DNA from: Dongibacter bovis | GTDB taxonomy: Bacteria; Bacillota; Negativicutes; Selenomonadales; Selenomonadaceae | Assembly: GCA_902763085.1 (NCBI GenBank) | Contig: CACWQW010000004.1 | Location: 1 to 47,907 of the forward strand | DNA: 47,907 nucleotides | Direction: 5' to 3' | In this document: positions 39,280 through 46,631 of the stretch, one piece after another | How positions within the stretch are numbered: the first letter of the stretch is position 1 | How the letters are laid out: each line of letters begins with the position of its first letter | Notes under the pieces: model-generated | Database searches by the model: none | What the model was told of the DNA's origin: nothing | What the model saw: the letters and a program-made list of their open reading frames with translations, nothing else | Position numbers and translations under genes: made by a program

Positions 39280-42200
39280 TCATTTCTCGAACAGCGCCGC
39301 GATCTCCTCATCTGAGAGCTTCGTCAGGAACGTCTCGCCCGGCTGGATCATCTGGTCGATGAGCGATTTCTTCCGCTGCTGCAAATGGTAGATCTTCTCC
39401 TCGATCGTGTCCTTCGTGATGAGCTTCACGACCTGCACGTTGCGCTGCTGCCCGAGGCGGTAGGCACGGTCCGTCGCCTGGTCCTCGACGGCGGGGTTCC
39501 ACCACGGGTCGCAGTGGATGACCATGTCGGCGCCCGTGAGGTTGAGCCCCGTCCCCCCTGCCTTAAGTGAGATGAGGAAGACCGGCGCCGCCTTGCCGCC
39601 GTTGAACGATTTGACGAGGCGCAGGCGCTCGAGCGGCGGTGTGCCGCCGTCGAGGTAGAGGCAGGCGATGCCGCTCTCCTTGAGGCGCGCGCCGACATGC
39701 GCGAGCATCGTCGTGAACTGGGAGAAAATGAGCAGCTGGTGTCCGCTCTCCACCGCATCACCCACGATCTCGGCGAGCAGGTCGAGCTTTCCCGAGCCGC
39801 CGCGGTAGTCCTCGAGGAAGAGCGCCGGGTCGCAGGCGATCTGCCGCAGGCGCGTGAGCAGCGCGAGGATCTTCATGCGATTCCCGTCGAGACCGCGCTC
39901 CTTGAGGAGCGCGCGGAACTCCTTCTGCCCCTGCAGCAGCCAGGCGCGGTAGAGTTTCTCCTGCGGCGGCGTCATCTCGCACATCATACGGCGCTCCACC
40001 TTGTCGGGGAGCTCCTTGAGGACGTCTTTCTTGAGGCGGCGCAGGATGAAGGGCTCGACGTGGCGCCTCAGATTCTTCAGCGCGCGCTCGTTCTCCTCGC
40101 GCACGATGGGGATCTCGTAGCGTGCCCGGAACGACTGGTGCGAGAGCAGATACCCCGGCATGAGGAAATCGAAGATCGACCAGAGCTCCGTCAGCGTGTT
40201 CTCGATGGGCGTGCCCGTGAGCGCGAAGCGGCCGCGCGCGCGCAGCTTCTTGACCGCCTTGGCGTTCTGCGTCGCGGGGTTCTTGATGTGCTGCGCCTCG
40301 TCGAGGAACACGTAGCGGAACGAGCGCGCCGCGTACATCTTGATGTCGCGCTTGAGCATGTTGTACGTCGTGATGAGCAGGTCACTGCTGCCGTCCTCCG
40401 CCGCGAGCTGTTCCTCACGCTCCCCCTTCGTGCCCGCGATGACGCGCGCGCGCAGGCGCGGCGCGAAGTGCTGCACCTCGTCGAGCCAGTTGTAGACGAG
40501 CGACGTCGGCGCCACGACGAGCGACGGCGGCGCGGCGTCGTCCTGCTGTGCGAGCAGGAACGAGAGGACCTGGAGCGTCTTGCCGAGGCCCATGTCGTCG
40601 GCGAGGATACCTCCGAGCCCGCAGGAAGAGAGCACGGAGAACCACGAGAGCCCCGTGACCTGATAGTCGCGCAGCACGGGCGCGAGCTCCGGCGGCACGT
40701 CGACCTCCGTATCGGCGTCCTGCGGGCTGCGGATGTCGCGCACGATGCGGCGGAATTTCCGGCTGCGCTCGAGGCGGAGCCCCTCCTCGTCCCGCGCGAG
40801 CGCGTCGAGGTACATCGCATGGGAGAGCGGCAGCACGACGTGGTCGCCATCCTGCGCCTTCTTCTTGTCGAGGCCCGTGTTCTCGACGAAGTCGGCGAGC
40901 GCGGAGAGCTGCTGCGTCCCGAGCGAAACGAACGTGCCGTCCTTCAGCCGGTGGTAGCGGCGCTTCTCCCGGTAGTCCGAGAGGATCGCCATGATCTCAT
41001 CGACGGAGAGGTCCGCGCCGCCGAACGTGACCTCGAGCAGGTTGTCGTCGTTAACCGAGACGCCCGCCGTGATCTGCGGCAGGTGCTGCACGGGCTTCTT
41101 CTGGAAGGCATCGGCGTAGAAGACCTCCGCCTGCTCCGAGAGCTGCGGCAGCGCCTGCGTGAGGAAGTCATACGTCCGCTCCTCATCCGGCTGGATGAGG
41201 ACCTTCCCCTGCTTCCTGAAGCCGTAGGCGGGGAAGACGCCGAGGAGCGCCTGCTCCTCGCGGTCGTTGCGCACAAGGACGCGCCCGTCCTCCCTCGGCG
41301 CGGGACCCGCGTCGACGAGCGGGTTGAAGGAGCTGCCCTCGTAGGAAAAAACGGGGCGCACCTCGACGCCGTCCTTGTAGTAGTCGAGATAGAGCTGCGC
41401 GCGAAGCGGCGAGAGCTGGAACTTCTCCTGGAACTTCTCGTCGACATCGACGTCGGCGACCTCCTCCACGGCGGGCAGGATCTGGCGGAAGAACGGCTCG
41501 ATGTCCCGGGGCGACAGGCGGAGGCTTCCCGTCTCTGCGAACGCCTCGAGGAGCGGGCGCACCGCCTGCGCGTAGGGCGCATCCACGGCGTAGATCGCGC
41601 CGGGCGCGTAGAGGTAGCGCGCGTCGTCATCGAGGACGGTGAGCCCGCCGTCCTCCAGCGTGAGCTCCGCGCCCTGGCGCCCGCGGTAGGCGACGGCAAC
41701 AGAGAGCGGCGGCCGCTCGCGGCGCACGCGCGCCTCCTCCGCCTCCTGTTCGTTGAAATGCAGCTCGAACGGCTGCTCCCCCATAATGGTGAGGAACTGC
41801 TCGAAGAGCCCCTGCGTGAGCTTGCATTTCTTCTGATCGAACAAGTAGCTCGTCACCTGCGAGCGATAGTAGGAAAACGTACTGCTGTAGGAGAGCATGT
41901 CCCGCTCCTCGTTCCACGCCCCCGCGATCATCTGCCAGAGCCGCTCCGACGTCTCATCGGCAAAGCGCAGGGCGCGCGCGGGGAACGCGAGCTGCTTGCC
42001 GAACTCGAGGTAGGCGCCCTCAGAGACCGCCTCGAGGAACGTGCGGAGGTTGCGCACGACGTAGAGGCGGTCGGCGCCGATGCGGAACTCGAGCCATTTC
42101 GCGACGCGCCCGTACTCCTCCGAGAGGAAGAGGCGCGGCACGAGGTGCACGTACGTCTCCTCCTTCGGCGCGCCAGGCGTCCCCGTCCGCCGCGCGCCGA

Positions 42201-42534
42201 AGAGCTCGAAGAGCCGCCCGGACGACGCGCCAGACGCCACCTGCCCGCCGCGCCGCTGCGCGTCCTGGATCGCCTTGAGCGCCGCGACGACGTGCTTGCA
42301 GGCACCGAGGTAGAGCTCCGCGGCCGGGCACTCGCAGATGTAGTCCTCGACACTCTCCCCCTTGCGCGAGAGGTGGATATCGACCTCGTAGCGCTTCGTG
42401 CCATCGACGGCGGCGTGGTACCAGTTTCCCTCTCTGTGCGCAATCTCCGAGACGCGTCCCTCCCGGTAGTAGCGCAGGCCCCGCTCGTACGCGGAGTCAT
42501 TGGCGAGAGAACGGATGGTAAGATCTTTGAGCAC
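39280..42534 (-). CDS. SNF2-family helicase with N-terminal SWIM zinc finger
   Basis: 1084 residues from a GTG at 42534 with GGGAGG 7 nt upstream. The SWIM domain is CECPAAELYLGACKHVVAAL (CxC...CxH). A long middle region (about 130-600) is the bacterial SNF2-associated segment. The helicase core follows: DDMGLGKTLQVLSFLLAQ (Walker A), VVAPTSLVYNW, FLDEAQHIKNPATQ (DEAQ box), ALTGTPIENTLTELWSIFDF, then motifs V-VI with LKAGGTGLNLTGADMVIH, DPWWNPAVEDQATDRAYR and LGQQRNVQVVKL. An ATP-driven DNA or nucleoprotein remodeller; the closest known relation is the YwqA/RapA-like group. The exact role in bacteria is open. Confidence 0.93.
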   Translation of the reverse strand: MLKDLTIRSLANDSAYERGLRYYREGRVSEIAHREGNWYHAAVDGTKRYEVDIHLSRKGESVEDYICECPAAELYLGACKHVVAALKAIQDAQRRGGQVASGASSGRLFELFGARRTGTPGAPKEETYVHLVPRLFLSEEYGRVAKWLEFRIGADRLYVVRNLRTFLEAVSEGAYLEFGKQLAFPARALRFADETSERLWQMIAGAWNEERDMLSYSSTFSYYRSQVTSYLFDQKKCKLTQGLFEQFLTIMGEQPFELHFNEQEAEEARVRRERPPLSVAVAYRGRQGAELTLEDGGLTVLDDDARYLYAPGAIYAVDAPYAQAVRPLLEAFAETGSLRLSPRDIEPFFRQILPAVEEVADVDVDEKFQEKFQLSPLRAQLYLDYYKDGVEVRPVFSYEGSSFNPLVDAGPAPREDGRVLVRNDREEQALLGVFPAYGFRKQGKVLIQPDEERTYDFLTQALPQLSEQAEVFYADAFQKKPVQHLPQITAGVSVNDDNLLEVTFGGADLSVDEIMAILSDYREKRRYHRLKDGTFVSLGTQQLSALADFVENTGLDKKKAQDGDHVVLPLSHAMYLDALARDEEGLRLERSRKFRRIVRDIRSPQDADTEVDVPPELAPVLRDYQVTGLSWFSVLSSCGLGGILADDMGLGKTLQVLSFLLAQQDDAAPPSLVVAPTSLVYNWLDEVQHFAPRLRARVIAGTKGEREEQLAAEDGSSDLLITTYNMLKRDIKMYAARSFRYVFLDEAQHIKNPATQNAKAVKKLRARGRFALTGTPIENTLTELWSIFDFLMPGYLLSHQSFRARYEIPIVREENERALKNLRRHVEPFILRRLKKDVLKELPDKVERRMMCEMTPPQEKLYRAWLLQGQKEFRALLKERGLDGNRMKILALLTRLRQIACDPALFLEDYRGGSGKLDLLAEIVGDAVESGHQLLIFSQFTTMLAHVGARLKESGIACLYLDGGTPPLERLRLVKSFNGGKAAPVFLISLKAGGTGLNLTGADMVIHCDPWWNPAVEDQATDRAYRLGQQRNVQVVKLITKDTIEEKIYHLQQRKKSLIDQMIQPGETFLTKLSDEEIAALFEK

Positions 42535-42686
42535 GATGCGGCCTCCCAAGCGATGTGCAAGCGGAAGCGCCGCCCCGCGCCTCCGCAACGCGGATCGCAG
42601 GATCGACGCTTCCCAAAATCACGTCGTTATGCTAAAGTTAAATGGAATCTATCGTTGTATTCTATCATAAAAGGAAGGCCCCCTGC

Positions 42687-43778
42687 ATGAGAAATTTCAC
42701 CGCGCTCCCCCGCGGGGCACGCATCCTCATCGTCCGCCTGAGCGCGATCGGCGATGTACTGCACGCGACGACGGTCGTGCACAACCTGCGCCGCCTCGCC
42801 CCGGACGTCCATATCACCTGGCTCGCGAGCCCGCCCGCGAGCACGTTGCTCGAGGGGAATCCCGACATCGACCGCCTGCTCCTCTTCGACCGACGGCCCA
42901 TCGACGCGGCGAGCGCGCGCCTCGCGCTCGGCACCTGCTGGCGCGAGCTGAGGAAAGCGAAGGCGCTCCTCGCGCCCTATGCGTTCGACATCGCGCTCGA
43001 CCTGCAGGGCCTCTTCCTCACGGGAGTCCTCACGCGGCTCTCAGGCGCGCCACGCCGCATCGGCATCCACGAGCGGCACGAGGGCAATCCGCTCTTCATG
43101 ACGGAGATGGCGCCCGACATCGCCTCACCGCACAAGGTCCGCCGCTACTACACCGCGCTCGCCCCGCTCGGCTTCCCGCAGGAGACGCTCGTCCCCGGCC
43201 CCGTGCTCGCGCTGCCCGCCGCCCTCTCTGGCTTCGCCGCGCAGTTCTGGGCGGCGCACGGCATCGACGCCGCGCGCCCCATCCTCATGGTCTGCGTGCG
43301 CACGACCTGGGAGGACAAGAACTGGCCGCCCGCGCGCTTCGGCGCGGCGCTGCGCGCCCTGCCGGAGGATGTGCAGATCGTCTTCGCCGGTGCCAGGGGC
43401 GACATCCCCTTCATCGAGGAGGCGCAGGCGGCACTCGGCGATGCGCATGCCTCCCTCTCCATCGCGGGCGAGACGAGCCTCCCGGAGCTCGCAGCGCTGC
43501 TAAAGAGCGCCGCGCTGCTCCTGACGGGCGACACGGGGCCGCTCTACATCGCCGAGGCCGTCGGCACGCCGACGCTCTCCCTCTGGGGCCCGACGAGCCC
43601 CGCCATCTACGGGCCGCTCACGCCGGGACATCTCTTCGTCGAGAGCCCGTACCCCTGCCGTGCCTGCTGCCGTACGCGCTGCAAAAAGAAAAGCAACGCC
43701 TGCATGGCGGCGATTGCGCCGGCAGACGTTGCCGATAAGCTCCGCAGGTTCTTCGAGGCGCCGGCCGCGCGCCCCTGA
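42687..43778 (+). CDS. Glycosyltransferase family 9 (ADP-heptose:LPS heptosyltransferase-like)
   Basis: 363 residues from ATG 42687 (AAGGAAGG upstream). GT9 enzymes add heptose to the LPS inner core at the cytoplasmic face of the inner membrane. Landmarks: ILIVRLSAIGDVLHATTVVHNL at the N-terminus, FDIALDLQGLFLTGVLTRLSG, RIGIHERHEGN, WEDKNWPPARFGAAL (nucleotide-sugar side), LLKSAALLLTGDTGPLYIAEAVGTP (GDTG) and LWGPTSPAIYGPL. The C-terminal YPCRACCRTRCKKKSNACM cysteine cluster is also typical of the group. Which heptose position it adds is unknown; it is single, divergent from the SNF2 gene. Confidence 0.9.
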   Translation: MRNFTALPRGARILIVRLSAIGDVLHATTVVHNLRRLAPDVHITWLASPPASTLLEGNPDIDRLLLFDRRPIDAASARLALGTCWRELRKAKALLAPYAFDIALDLQGLFLTGVLTRLSGAPRRIGIHERHEGNPLFMTEMAPDIASPHKVRRYYTALAPLGFPQETLVPGPVLALPAALSGFAAQFWAAHGIDAARPILMVCVRTTWEDKNWPPARFGAALRALPEDVQIVFAGARGDIPFIEEAQAALGDAHASLSIAGETSLPELAALLKSAALLLTGDTGPLYIAEAVGTPTLSLWGPTSPAIYGPLTPGHLFVESPYPCRACCRTRCKKKSNACMAAIAPADVADKLRRFFEAPAARP

Positions 43779-43779
43779 G

Positions 43780-43823
43780 AAAAGCGCCGCGAGCCCCCAC
43801 GCACGGGCCTTGCGGCGCTTTTT
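43780..43823. terminator. Bidirectional terminator between GT9 and rimI
   Basis: AAAAGCGCCGC pairs with GCGGCGCTTTT; the inner GAGCCC/GGGCCT extends the stem. It overlaps the end of rimI. Confidence 0.85.
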
Positions 43824-44275
43824 CATAGCTTCGTATTCCACATGATGATGGCATCCTCGCCGTTGTCGCTGTAGTAGCCCTTGCGACGGCCGGCCTCCTG
43901 AAAGCCATAGTGATGGTAGAGCGCGAGCGCAGGCGCGTTCGACGGGCGCACCTCGAGCGTCATCGCCGAGGCCCCGCGCTCCTTCGCGGCCGCGATGACT
44001 GCCGCCATGAGCTGCGTGCCGACGCCCTGACCGCGATAGGCGGGCAGGATCGCTACGTTCGTGATCTGCGCCTCGCCTGCGAGGATCCAGCAGCCGGCGT
44101 AGCCGATGACGGGCGTCGCCGCCTCCTCATCACAGGCGAGGACGTAGCACGTGTGCTCGTTCGACGCCTCGCGCCAGAACGACTCCCGCGACCACGGCAC
44201 GGGGAAGCTCGCCGCCTCGACGCGCGCGACGGCATCCGCATCGTCCGGCACCATCTGCCGGAACGAGAGCCTCAC
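43823..44275 (-). CDS. rimI: Ribosomal-protein-alanine N-acetyltransferase RimI
   Basis: 150 residues, GNAT fold. It acetylates the N-terminal alanine of ribosomal protein S18. Acetyl-CoA site ITNVAILPAYRGQGVGTQLM (about 80-99), MTLEVRPSNAPALALYHHYG (about 108-127) with the NxxAxxLY pattern, and GFQEAGRRKGYYSDNGEDAI. GTG start overlaps the tsaB stop (GTGA), so it is coupled to tsaB. The tsaE-tsaB-rimI order is widespread; tsaD, which often follows, is not next here. Confidence 0.92.
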   Translation of the reverse strand: MRLSFRQMVPDDADAVARVEAASFPVPWSRESFWREASNEHTCYVLACDEEAATPVIGYAGCWILAGEAQITNVAILPAYRGQGVGTQLMAAVIAAAKERGASAMTLEVRPSNAPALALYHHYGFQEAGRRKGYYSDNGEDAIIMWNTKL

Positions 44276-45075
44276 CGAGACACCTCGCGCGTACCGTGCT
44301 GCTCATGCGCCTCAAGCGCACGCGCCGCCGCGGCATCCGGTGCGAGCGCCGCCCGCTCGGGATGATGTTTCTCGAAGAGCACCTCCGCCTCGCTGCGGCG
44401 CAGGTAGATGGGCTCAAGGTCCATGACATTGTCCGCCTCCCCCGCTGCGAGGCGCTGCGCTCCGAGCCAGGCGACGTGCGCGGCGCGCGGCAACAGGAGC
44501 TGCGGGGGCGGGATGAGCACGCCCGCCGGGAGGTCCTCCTTGCCCGCGAGGCGCTTCTGCACGATGTCGCCGAGCAGCACGACCGTGCGGCCGGATGCCG
44601 CAAGCTCCCGTGCCCGCGCGACGATCTCTTCGAGCGGGCGCACGGCGACGGGCGCATCGACGGCCAGCATGAGCCCCGCCGCGCCCGCCTCCCAGTGCAG
44701 CTCCTCGACGTAGGCGTTCTTCTTCTGCGCGTCCATGAGTGGGAGCAGCGTGACGTACGGCACCATATAGTGCAGCGCGAGCGCCTCGAGGCTCGAGACG
44801 CCGACGAGCGGCACACGCAGCGCATAGCTCATCGCCTTCGCCGCCGCCAGCCCGATGCGCAGCCCCGTGAACGACCCGGGGCCGATGCTCACGGCAATGC
44901 CCGTGAGCTCCTCCTTCGCCGTCCCCGCCATCTCGAGCGCCTGCGCGACGTGCGGCATGAGCGTCTCAGAGTGCGTGAGGCGCGCCTGCATCGTGATCTC
45001 CGCCGCCAGCCGTCCGCGCGCGAGCACGGCGACGCTCGACACCTGACTTGATGTGTCCATGCTCAGAATCGGCAA
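44272..45075 (-). CDS. tsaB: tRNA threonylcarbamoyladenosine biosynthesis protein TsaB
   Basis: 267 residues. Partner of TsaD and TsaE in making t6A37 of ANN-decoding tRNAs. N-terminal MPILSMDTSSQVSSVAVL (actin-like phosphate-1 loop), the diagnostic AVSIGPGSFTGLRIGLAAAKAM, and LPLMDAQKKNAYVEEL. The start is a TTG at 45075 with AAGGAG 11 nt upstream; it overlaps the end of tsaE by 13 nt. An ATG five codons further in would remove the first strand. Confidence 0.93.
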   Translation of the reverse strand: MPILSMDTSSQVSSVAVLARGRLAAEITMQARLTHSETLMPHVAQALEMAGTAKEELTGIAVSIGPGSFTGLRIGLAAAKAMSYALRVPLVGVSSLEALALHYMVPYVTLLPLMDAQKKNAYVEELHWEAGAAGLMLAVDAPVAVRPLEEIVARARELAASGRTVVLLGDIVQKRLAGKEDLPAGVLIPPPQLLLPRAAHVAWLGAQRLAAGEADNVMDLEPIYLRRSEAEVLFEKHHPERAALAPDAAAARALEAHEQHGTREVSR

Positions 45076-45539
45076 AATTCATCCAGCTCCTTTACATCCT
45101 CCTGATACGCCGCGCCGACCGCGCGGAACGTGAGGCAGCGCGCCGCGCTGTCCCCCTCCTGCCGGTCGATGCGGATGGAGATATAGTCCTCGGGCAGCTC
45201 GCCTGGGAATTTCTCCGCCCATTCGATGAAGACAACGCCGTCGGGATCCTCCGTATATTCATAGAAGCCGATGTCCTCAAGCTCCTCCGGTTGCTCCAGG
45301 CGATAGAGATCGAAATGATAGACGCGGCAGATGCCCTCGTAGACATTCATGAGGTTGAACGTCGGGCTCGTCACCTCGCCCTCGACACCGAGCATCTTCG
45401 CAACGTTCTGCACGAAGAGCGTCTTGCCCGCGCCGAGGTCCCCATCGAGGCAGACGACCGTCCCCTCGTGGAGCTTCTTGCCGACCATCTGGGCGAGCTG
45501 CGCCGTTTCCTCTGCCGATCGTGTGATTCTTGTAAACAT
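45063..45539 (-). CDS. tsaE: tRNA threonylcarbamoyladenosine biosynthesis ATPase TsaE
   Basis: 158 residues. P-loop protein: Walker A LDGDLGAGKTLFVQNVA (about 31-47), then VTSPTFNLMNVYEG (SPTF motif), YHFDLYRLEQPEELEDIGFYEY and VVFIEWAEKFPGELPED, all typical. It binds the TsaB-TsaD complex and ATP for t6A synthesis. First gene of the tsaE-tsaB-rimI unit, with its own promoter about 105 nt upstream. Confidence 0.95.
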   Translation of the reverse strand: MFTRITRSAEETAQLAQMVGKKLHEGTVVCLDGDLGAGKTLFVQNVAKMLGVEGEVTSPTFNLMNVYEGICRVYHFDLYRLEQPEELEDIGFYEYTEDPDGVVFIEWAEKFPGELPEDYISIRIDRQEGDSAARCLTFRAVGAAYQEDVKELDEFCRF

Positions 45540-45644
45540 TTCGGTTCTATCCTCTCCTGACTTCCTGCAGATCTTTACTGCCGCGCCGCGGCGCTCGCTC
45601 TCGCTGCCGCCCGGCGCATTTTCACAACATGCTTCTGAGACCTC

Positions 45645-45672
45645 ATTATATCATCTATTGTCCACGATTCAA
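45645..45672 (-). promoter_or_regulatory. Promoter of tsaE-tsaB-rimI
   Basis: On the minus strand TTGAAT (45667-45672), 16-nt spacer, TATAAT (45645-45650). The intergenic region 45540-45908 otherwise holds an imperfect 20-bp palindrome at 45691-45710 centred on CCATGG, and the rubrerythrin promoter and leader. I see no RNA gene in it. Confidence 0.6.
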
Positions 45673-45818
45673 ACTTTCTTTTATCGATAGTTATTCTCCA
45701 TGGATAATTATTTTGAAATTCTAAGCATCCTCTGGAAAAGCGGAGATTTTACCAGAAAGCGCGCCGTATTCGTCCGCCACGCGGGATTCTGGCCATTTCC
45801 CTCCGGCGCCCCCTGCCC

Positions 45819-45824
45819 TATAAT
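45819..45824 (+). promoter_or_regulatory. -10 element of the rubrerythrin gene
   Basis: Perfect TATAAT about 85 nt before the ATG at 45909; the -35 is weak. The leader can form a small hairpin (CGCCC, 7-nt loop, GGGCG, with CCA/TGG outside it at about 45848-45872). Confidence 0.5.
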
Positions 45825-45908
45825 AAAGCCATCAAGCAAGTTCAAACACCACCGCCCGTGAGCAGGGCGATGGCAGGATATGTGTTATATCAGTAGGAGG
45901 GCTTATCA

Positions 45909-46454
45909 ATGAAAAAGTTCGTTTGCACTGTCTGCGGTTATGTCTATGAGGGCGAGCAGGCGCCGTCCGAGTGCCCGATCTGCCATGCACCGGCTTCCAA
46001 GTTCGTCGAGCAGTCCGGCGAGATGACGTTCGCGGATGAGCATCATGTCGGCGTCGCAAAAGACGTCGATCCGCGCATCCTCGAGGGTCTGCGCCAGAAC
46101 TTCACGGGCGAGTGCTCTGAGGTCGGCATGTACCTCGCGATGAGCCGCCAGGCAGACCGCGAGGGCTATCCGGAGATCGCTGAGGCGTACAAACGCTATG
46201 CGTTCGAGGAGGCGGAGCACGCCTCGAAGTTCGCGGAGCTCCTCGGCGAGGTCCTCACGAACTCCACGAAGAAGAACCTCACGATGCGCATCGACGCCGA
46301 GCATGGCGCCTGCGCTGGTAAGAAGGAGCTCGCAACGCTCGCGAAGCAGCTCGGCCTCGACGCCGTGCACGACACGGTGCACGAGATGGCGAAGGACGAA
46401 GCGCGCCACGGCCGCGGCTTCAAGGGCCTCTTCGACCGCTACTTCGGCAAATAA
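45909..46454 (+). CDS. Reverse rubrerythrin (N-terminal rubredoxin domain)
   Basis: 181 residues. It reduces H2O2 (and helps in O2 tolerance) in anaerobes using electrons from an NADH or rubredoxin reductase system. Residues 1-35 are a short rubredoxin-like zinc-ribbon iron site ([12 protein letters not shown] and [10 protein letters not shown]). The four-helix di-iron domain follows, with carboxylate/histidine motifs [31 protein letters not shown] and [14 protein letters not shown]. The rubredoxin site at the N-terminus, rather than the C-terminus, is the 'reverse' order known from clostridia. ATG preceded by AGGAGG. Followed by a strong terminator. Confidence 0.93.
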   Translation: MKKFVCTVCGYVYEGEQAPSECPICHAPASKFVEQSGEMTFADEHHVGVAKDVDPRILEGLRQNFTGECSEVGMYLAMSRQADREGYPEIAEAYKRYAFEEAEHASKFAELLGEVLTNSTKKNLTMRIDAEHGACAGKKELATLAKQLGLDAVHDTVHEMAKDEARHGRGFKGLFDRYFGK

Positions 46455-46519
46455 TTCCCCAACCTCACATACACGATACACGATATTCCTCTACTAATTT
46501 CCCCTTGTTACAACCTCAA

Positions 46520-46566
46520 GAAGGGCTGTCAACGCGAAAGCAACGTTCGCGCTGACAGCCCTTTTG
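46520..46566 (+). terminator. Intrinsic terminator after the rubrerythrin gene
   Basis: AAGGGCTGTCA pairs with TGACAGCCCTT and CGCGAA with TTCGCG inside it; followed by TTTT. Almost symmetrical, so it may also serve the convergent ATPase gene. Confidence 0.8.
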
Positions 46567-46631
46567 CTATGTAAATCCCCAAGAGCGCAAGCCGCAGGCG
46601 CAGCGCGATTGGCTGGATTCACTGTGCTCCT

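Noticed and set aside
45691..45710. Imperfect palindrome around CCATGG between tsaE and rubrerythrin as a PerR/Fur box
   Set aside because: Only 16 of 20 positions are symmetrical, and it lies about 110 nt upstream of the rubrerythrin -10 and upstream of the tsaE promoter. It does not resemble the PerR or Fur consensus well enough.
45825..45908. Riboswitch in the rubrerythrin leader
   Set aside because: The leader is short and has only one small hairpin; no known aptamer pattern is visible.
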